This document shows positions 6,145-10,157 of a stretch of DNA of 10,157 bases, one piece after another. The position numbers and the translations under genes are program-made. The DNA comes from Gemmatimonadales bacterium. GTDB lineage: Bacteria > Gemmatimonadota > Gemmatimonadetes > Gemmatimonadales > GWC2-71-9. The DNA lies in contig JAUVTI010000059.1 of the NCBI GenBank assembly GCA_030601605.1, positions 1 to 10,157 of the forward strand, written 5' to 3'. Below the pieces are notes generated by a model, which worked only from the letters and a program-made list of their open reading frames with translations, was not told the DNA's origin and did no database searches. The stretch's first letter is position 1, and the number at the start of each line of letters is the position of its first letter.

Positions 6145-7759
6145 AGACCTCCTCTAACGCATGTCGGATCTCGAACAGTGTGCAGTACGCCCGGGCGCAA
6201 TCGAGCATCGCGGGAATCACGTTGTCCTCCGCCTCGGCGGCGCCGCGCAGCGCTGTGAGGCAGCGCTCGACATCAGCGTCGTCGCGTCTCTCCCTGAGCT
6301 CGGAGAGCCTGCGCCGCTGGAACTCGGCGGGGGCGTCGCTCACGGTGAGGATCTCCAGCTGTGCCTCGTCGCTGTCCTCGAACTCGTTCACGCCAACGAC
6401 GATGCGCCGTTTCTGTTCGACCTCGTGTTGGTAGCGCAGTGCGCTGTGGTGAATCTGGCGCTGGAACCAGCCGTGCTCGATACCCTGCACGACTCCGTCC
6501 ATGCGCTCGATCTCATCGAACACCGCCTCGGCCTCGCTCTCCATCCGGTCCGTCAGCGCCTCGACGTAGTACGATCCGGCCAGAGGGTCGATCACGTTGG
6601 CGATCCCCGTTTCGTACGCGAGGATCTGCTGTGTACGCAGCGCGAGCTTGACCGCGTCCTCTGTCGGGAGCGCCAGCGTCTCATCCAGCGAGTTCGTGTG
6701 CAGCGACTGCGTGCCGCCCAACGCCGCGGCCATGCCCTGGTATGCCACGCGTACCACGTTGTTCATCGGCTGCTGCGCGGTGAGCGACACCCCGGCCGTC
6801 TGGCAGTGGAACCGCATCATCCACGAGCGGGGCTTCGTCGCGCCGTAGCGCTCGCGCATGTGCCGCGCCCAAATGCGGCGCGCGGCCCGCATCTTGGCGA
6901 TCTCTTCGAAAAAGTCATTGTGAACGTCCCAGAAGAACGACAACCGCGGCGCGAAGTCGTCGATGTTCAGCCCGCGTGCCACGCCGTGCTCCACGTACTC
7001 GAACCCGTTTGCCAGCGTGAACGCGAGCTCCTGCACGGCAGTGGCGCCGGCTTCGCGGATGTGGTAGCCGCTTATCGAGATCGTGTTCCAATGCGGCGTG
7101 TGCTCGGTGGCCCACTCGAACATGTCCACGATGATCTTGAGCGCGGGCTCGACCGGGAACACCCACGCGTGCTGCGCCATGTACTCCTTCAGGATATCGT
7201 TCTGAACGGTCCCCCTGAGTTTGGAGATGTCGGCGCCCTGGCGCTCGGCCGCGGCCACGTAGAAACAGAACAGCATCGCTGCCGGCCCGTTGATCGTCAT
7301 GGAGGTGGAGACCTGCTCCATCGGGATCCCGTCGAACAACGTCTCCATGTCGGCGAGCGAGCTGATCGCGACGCCGCTCTTGCCGACCTCCCCCTCGCTG
7401 CGCACGTGGTCCGAGTCGTACCCCATCAGCGTCGGGAAGTCGACCGCCACCGAGAGCCCGGTCTGGCCGCGCTCGAGCAGGAACTTGTAGCGCTCGTTGG
7501 TGTCCTCTGCCGTGCCGAACCCGGAGAACTGGCGCATCGTCCACAGGCGGCCCCGGTACATCGTGGGATGGATGCCGCGCGTGAACGGGTACTCGCCGGG
7601 GTCGGCCAGCTGCCGGTCGTAGTCGAAGGCGTCGAGGTCGTCGGGCGTGTACAGGGGCTCGACCTCGGCCGAGCTCTGGGTTACGAAGTCGACGTCGCGC
7701 CGCTTGGGCGCCTCGTCGAACCGCGCGCGCCAATTGTCGTGAGAGCCGCGATCCGCCAT
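6113..7759 (-). CDS. Large catalytic subunit of a B12-dependent acyl-CoA mutase (methylmalonyl-CoA mutase family; isobutyryl-CoA mutase-like)
   Basis: 548 residues: a TIM-barrel mutase domain with no B12-binding domain attached, which is encoded separately at 4440-4856. It performs a radical carbon-skeleton rearrangement of an acyl-CoA in the cytoplasm. The family core is unmistakable: GIHPTMYRGRLWT (62-74), GQTGLSVAVDFPT (98-110), STSMTIN, QNDILKE (186-192), SISGYHIREAGAT with active-site His233, and QSLHTNSLDE. Aligned from memory to Propionibacterium methylmalonyl-CoA mutase, Tyr89 becomes Phe78 and Arg207 becomes Gln196. These are the residues of isobutyryl-CoA mutase (Phe80, Gln198), which interconverts isobutyryl-CoA and n-butyryl-CoA. 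Phe117 becomes Val106, so the 2-hydroxyisobutyryl-CoA mutase pattern (Ile90, Asp117) is absent. The start is ATG 7759, sharing one base with the meaB stop (TAATG), with AGGAGG 10 bases upstream. Automated annotation will probably say methylmalonyl-CoA mutase. Confidence 0.97.
   Translation of the reverse strand: MADRGSHDNWRARFDEAPKRRDVDFVTQSSAEVEPLYTPDDLDAFDYDRQLADPGEYPFTRGIHPTMYRGRLWTMRQFSGFGTAEDTNERYKFLLERGQTGLSVAVDFPTLMGYDSDHVRSEGEVGKSGVAISSLADMETLFDGIPMEQVSTSMTINGPAAMLFCFYVAAAERQGADISKLRGTVQNDILKEYMAQHAWVFPVEPALKIIVDMFEWATEHTPHWNTISISGYHIREAGATAVQELAFTLANGFEYVEHGVARGLNIDDFAPRLSFFWDVHNDFFEEIAKMRAARRIWARHMRERYGATKPRSWMMRFHCQTAGVSLTAQQPMNNVVRVAYQGMAAALGGTQSLHTNSLDETLALPTEDAVKLALRTQQILAYETGIANVIDPLAGSYYVEALTDRMESEAEAVFDEIERMDGVVQGIEHGWFQRQIHHSALRYQHEVEQKRRIVVGVNEFEDSDEAQLEILTVSDAPAEFQRRRLSELRERRDDADVERCLTALRGAAEAEDNVIPAMLDCARAYCTLFEIRHALEEVYGAYREPVFF
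6148..6153 (-). promoter_or_regulatory. Ribosome binding site of baeRF, embedded in mutase codons
   Basis: A perfect AGGAGG lies within the mutase C-terminal codons for Glu-Glu-Val. It is only 3 bases from the ATG at 6144 but 6 bases from the adjoining GTG at 6141, so the GTG may be the true start. Glu-Glu-Val-Tyr-Gly is also a common mutase ending, so the match could be partly coincidental. Confidence 0.6.
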
Positions 7760-8790
7760 TACTCGGGAGCCTCCTGCAGGTGTGCTACGATGTCGTGCGC
7801 GATCTTGTATGGACTGACACGCCCGCTCGCCAGGTCGTCCAGCTTCTCAGCGAGAATCTCCGCGCCATCCCCCTCCTGCCAGACCAGGTTGCTGAGCGCC
7901 CGATCCACAACGTCGCGCGTGTGTCGCGCCAGCCCCTCCCGTCGCAACCGCTCCAGCTCACCACTTTGTTCCAGGTGTTCATAATGCGCGTCGAATGCCT
8001 CGACCAATTCGGTGACTCCTTCCCCGCTTACCGCCACCGACGTGAGCACCGGCGGGGACCACTCGCTCACGTCTTCCGCTTCCCGTTTCCCGCTTCCCGT
8101 CGTAGCGGGGCCATGGTGCGGCCCGACATGGCGCAACGCGTTGCCACGCCTGATTCCCAGCATCACCTCCACCTCCTGCACCAAGCGGTCCGCGCCGGGG
8201 CGGTCCGCCTTGTTGACGAGGTAGAGGTCCGCGATCTCCATTACCCCGGCCTTGAGCACCTGCACGCCGTCGCCGGACTCCGGAACCAACACCAGCGCGG
8301 TCGTATCGGCGCTCCCGGCTATCGCCAGCTCCGACTGCCCCACGCCGACGGTCTCGATGATGATGCGCTCGAACCCGAACGCATCGAGCACATCGCACAC
8401 CTCGCGTGTCGTGGTCGCGAGGCCGCCGTGCGCGCCGCGTGAGGCCATGGACCGGATGTACACCCCCGGATCGAGCGTGAGCGAATCCATCCGGATGCGG
8501 TCACCCAGCAGCGCACCGCCGCTGAACGGGCTGGTCGGATCCACCGCCACGACGGCGACCGTGATGTCTCTCTCCCGGTACACCTGGACCAGTCGCTCGA
8601 TCAGGGTCGACTTGCCGCCTCCCGGTGGCCCCGTGATGCCGACACGGTGCGCCCGCCCCACCAGGGGGTGGAGCGCAGACAGGAGACGCTCGTAGCCATC
8701 CCGGCCGTTCTCCACCAGCGAGATGGCACGCGCCAGCACGGGAATCCGACCTTGCCTGATGCCCTCGATGAGGCCGTCGGTCACCATCAT
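7759..8790 (-). CDS. meaB: MeaB/ArgK-type G3E GTPase, chaperone of B12-dependent acyl-CoA mutases
   Basis: 343 residues, close to the usual length. MeaB-type GTPases gate loading of adenosylcobalamin onto the mutase and protect or repair it, using GTP hydrolysis. Visible motifs: Walker A GPPGGGKS (54-61), the DPTSPFSGGALLGDR switch region (84-98), ETVGVGQSE (146-154) with the conserved Gln, and the base-recognition NKAD (193-196). The C-terminal helical part fits dimerisation. Between NKAD and the SPPVL strand there is a longer-than-usual loop (about 216-243), part of it encoded by a 7-base tandem repeat. The ATG at 8790 is directly followed by a second ATG at 8787; neither has a strong ribosome binding site. 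The same frame runs open upstream into mgtE, but that part has no MeaB similarity. Since the adjacent mutase looks like isobutyryl-CoA mutase, this may be the equivalent of MeaI. Confidence 0.96.
   Translation of the reverse strand: MMVTDGLIEGIRQGRIPVLARAISLVENGRDGYERLLSALHPLVGRAHRVGITGPPGGGKSTLIERLVQVYRERDITVAVVAVDPTSPFSGGALLGDRIRMDSLTLDPGVYIRSMASRGAHGGLATTTREVCDVLDAFGFERIIIETVGVGQSELAIAGSADTTALVLVPESGDGVQVLKAGVMEIADLYLVNKADRPGADRLVQEVEVMLGIRRGNALRHVGPHHGPATTGSGKREAEDVSEWSPPVLTSVAVSGEGVTELVEAFDAHYEHLEQSGELERLRREGLARHTRDVVDRALSNLVWQEGDGAEILAEKLDDLASGRVSPYKIAHDIVAHLQEAPE
7770..7775 (-). promoter_or_regulatory. Ribosome binding site of the mutase large subunit
   Basis: A perfect AGGAGG on the minus strand, 10 bases before the ATG at 7759, lies inside the last codons of meaB. 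It fixes the mutase start and fits coupled translation with meaB. Confidence 0.75.
8071..8098 (-). repeat. Heptanucleotide tandem repeat inside meaB
   Basis: Three adjacent copies of GGGAARC (8098-8078, minus strand) are followed by a fourth degenerate copy (8077-8071). They encode the Gly/Lys/Arg/Glu-rich loop around residues 232-240. Seven is not a multiple of three, so gain or loss of one unit would shift the reading frame. Confidence 0.7.
8133..8144. repeat. 12-bp perfect palindrome in meaB
   Basis: GCAACGCGTTGC reads the same on both strands. It lies in the meaB loop-coding region, 34 bases from the heptamer repeat. It may be chance in GC-rich coding DNA; no function is inferred. Confidence 0.4.
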
Positions 8791-8830
8791 TCGTAAGCTC
8801 GCGCGTGCCCGCTCCGCGCCGCAACCCGCA

Positions 8831-10157
8831 TCAGGAGCCCGGCAGCAGCACGGCCGCCGCCAACCCCAGCAGCAGCAGGAAGCCCGCGACGTCCGTGACC
8901 GCCGTGACGAACCCGGAACTCGCCACCGCGGGATCGACGCCGATGCGCTGCAACAGCAGTGGAACGGCCGCCCCCACAGTGGCCGCGACGAACAGGCTGC
9001 CCCACATGGCCGCGGTGACCACGGCCCCCATCGCCCAGGGGCGTCCGGTCGCAACCGTGACCAGGCCCACGACCACTCCGATGGCCAACCCGTTGATCGC
9101 GCCCACCAACATCTCCTTGCCGACGAGCGCAAGCCCGGCCCGCGTGGGGATCATCCCCAACGCGATTCGCCGCACCGTCACCGCGAGAGTCTGCGTGCCG
9201 GCGCTGCCCCCCAACCCGGCCACGATCGGCATGATGGCCGCGAGCGCCACGATCTGGGCGATGGTCTCCTGGAACGCCAGCACCACCGCGCCGGCGAAGA
9301 ACGCCGTGAACAGGTTGAGGTACAGCCACGGCAGACGGCTGCGCACGGCGTGGTACCAAGTGCCGGCCAACTGCTCGTCGGCGGCGGCGCCGGCGAACTT
9401 GAGCAGATCCTCGGTCTGCTCGGCCTCGACCACGTCGATCACGTCATCGAACGTGACGCGTCCCAGAAGCTTGCCATCGTGGTTCACGACCGGAACGACC
9501 GGAACGTTGTACCGGCTCATGAGCCGGGCCACCTGCTCCTGGTCCATGTCCGGCGTGGCCACCACCGGTGGCACCACCATGATGGCACCCACCTCGGTTT
9601 CCGGCCTCGCCACGACCATCCGCTGCAGCGGCAAAATGCCGACCAGCCGGTTGCCGTCGTCCACGCAGTGAATCTGGTAGAAATCTCCGATCTCCTCGGC
9701 TTGGCGCCGCACCTCCTCGATGGCCTGCGCCGCCGTCGCATCCGTCGGGACCGCCACCAGCTGCGCGGTCATCCGCCCGCCAGCCGTCTCCTCGCCGTAC
9801 ACCAGCAGCCGTTCGATGTCCGCCCGGTCCGCGACGTGGGCCAGGATCCGGGCAGCCACCTCGGGCGGGAGATCGCCGATCAGATCGACCGCGTCGTCGT
9901 CCTCCAGCTTCTCCACGATGTCCGCTGCCTTGTCCGGCTGCAGCGCCGCCAGCACCTCTTCGGGGTGCTCCTCCTCCTCCATCTCCGCCAGCGCCTCCGA
10001 CACTACGTCCGGCGGCAACGCCTGCACCAGGCGGAGGCGCACATCCTCGTCCAGCGCCGCCAGGACGTCGGACAAGTCGGCCGGCTGGAGGGCACGCGCG
10101 CGCGACAGGAACCGGCCCGCGTCGGCCGTCTCGGCCAGCGCGATCAGCTCCTCGTTC
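8831..10157 (-). CDS. mgtE: Magnesium channel/transporter MgtE; N-terminus cut by window edge
   Basis: 441 residues are visible, open to the right edge. MgtE proteins are about 450 residues, so probably only a few are missing. It is an inner-membrane Mg2+ channel gated by cytoplasmic Mg2+. In order (numbered from the first visible residue): the acidic helical MgtE N domain (about 1-115, including QPADLSDVLAALDED and QPDKAADIVEKL), two CBS domains (about 125-245), then a five-helix membrane domain from about 275. That domain includes PIVAGLGGSAGTQTLAV (310-326) and a final helix with AVTDVAGFLLLLGLA; its Asp422 corresponds to the pore aspartate of Thermus MgtE. The usual GGNxG motif reads GGSAG. 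A TTG at 10075 could be mistaken for a start, but N-domain sequence continues upstream of it. meaB begins 40 bases downstream. The gene is probably a housekeeping neighbour; a functional link to the mutase is not implied. Confidence 0.95.
   Translation of the reverse strand, partial: NEELIALAETADAGRFLSRARALQPADLSDVLAALDEDVRLRLVQALPPDVVSEALAEMEEEEHPEEVLAALQPDKAADIVEKLEDDDAVDLIGDLPPEVAARILAHVADRADIERLLVYGEETAGGRMTAQLVAVPTDATAAQAIEEVRRQAEEIGDFYQIHCVDDGNRLVGILPLQRMVVARPETEVGAIMVVPPVVATPDMDQEQVARLMSRYNVPVVPVVNHDGKLLGRVTFDDVIDVVEAEQTEDLLKFAGAAADEQLAGTWYHAVRSRLPWLYLNLFTAFFAGAVVLAFQETIAQIVALAAIMPIVAGLGGSAGTQTLAVTVRRIALGMIPTRAGLALVGKEMLVGAINGLAIGVVVGLVTVATGRPWAMGAVVTAAMWGSLFVAATVGAAVPLLLQRIGVDPAVASSGFVTAVTDVAGFLLLLGLAAAVLLPGS

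Noticed and set aside
5095..6258. 387-codon open frame on the plus strand
   Set aside because: Antisense shadow of the baeRF gene, rich in Arg, with no family resemblance.
6113..7759. 2-hydroxyisobutyryl-CoA mutase assignment
   Set aside because: That enzyme has Ile at the Tyr89/Phe80 position and Asp at the Phe117 position. Here they are Phe78 and Val106.
6161..7984. 607-codon open frame on the plus strand
   Set aside because: It runs antisense to the mutase and the end of meaB and encodes an Arg/His/Leu-rich, unrecognisable protein. High G/C at third positions of the real genes removes stop codons from this frame.
8791..9132. 114-codon upstream extension of meaB to an earlier start
   Set aside because: It overlaps the mgtE membrane domain out of frame, is Arg/Cys/Trp-rich, and MeaB similarity begins only after the ATG at 8790.
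10073..10075. TTG as the mgtE start
   Set aside because: The frame continues upstream to the window edge with plausible MgtE N-domain sequence, so the gene is cut by the window rather than starting here.
1..10157. CRISPR arrays, tRNA/rRNA genes, insertion sequences, phage or defence genes
   Set aside because: None seen. The window is almost completely filled by seven coding genes, and the only repeats are the short heptamer run and the palindrome in meaB.

Overview
All genes in this window lie on the minus strand and are packed almost end to end. Only about 100 bases of the 10.2 kb are non-coding. The base composition is high in G+C, with a strong G/C bias at third codon positions, which explains the long empty frames on the opposite strand. 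The organism is a high-GC bacterium. Gemmatimonadota is my best guess from the gene set and protein style, but nothing here proves a phylum.

In transcription order (right to left): a magnesium channel/transporter MgtE cut by the right edge; a MeaB-type GTPase that looks after B12-dependent mutases; the catalytic large subunit of a B12-dependent acyl-CoA mutase; a bacterial eRF1/Vms1-like (baeRF) protein; the small B12-binding subunit of the mutase; a biotin-dependent acyl-CoA carboxylase carboxyltransferase subunit; and a large subtilisin-family protease with a lipoprotein signal, cut by the left edge. Four junctions overlap: meaB/mutase by 1 base, mutase/baeRF by about 30, small subunit/carboxyltransferase by 4 and carboxyltransferase/protease by 4. 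The set therefore reads as one operon whose promoter lies outside the window or upstream of mgtE.

The obvious reading of meaB + mutase + carboxyltransferase is propionyl-CoA to succinyl-CoA conversion. The active-site residues argue otherwise. The two positions that separate methylmalonyl-CoA mutase (Tyr89, Arg207) from isobutyryl-CoA mutase (Phe80, Gln198) are Phe78 and Gln196 here, the isobutyryl-CoA mutase pair. The 548 + 138 residue split also matches IcmA/IcmB. The carboxyltransferase resembles the methylcrotonyl-CoA carboxylase type more than the propionyl-CoA type. A branched-chain acyl-CoA (valine/leucine) catabolic operon is therefore a serious alternative.

Two passengers stand out. 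The baeRF protein is encoded between the two subunits of the mutase, starts inside the large-subunit gene and has a half-lost zinc ribbon. The terminal protease is a clear homologue of eukaryotic tripeptidyl peptidase II, but it is predicted to be an exported lipoprotein and lacks both glutamates that make the eukaryotic enzyme a tripeptidyl exopeptidase. No RNA genes, insertion sequences, CRISPR arrays, origins or clear terminators were seen.
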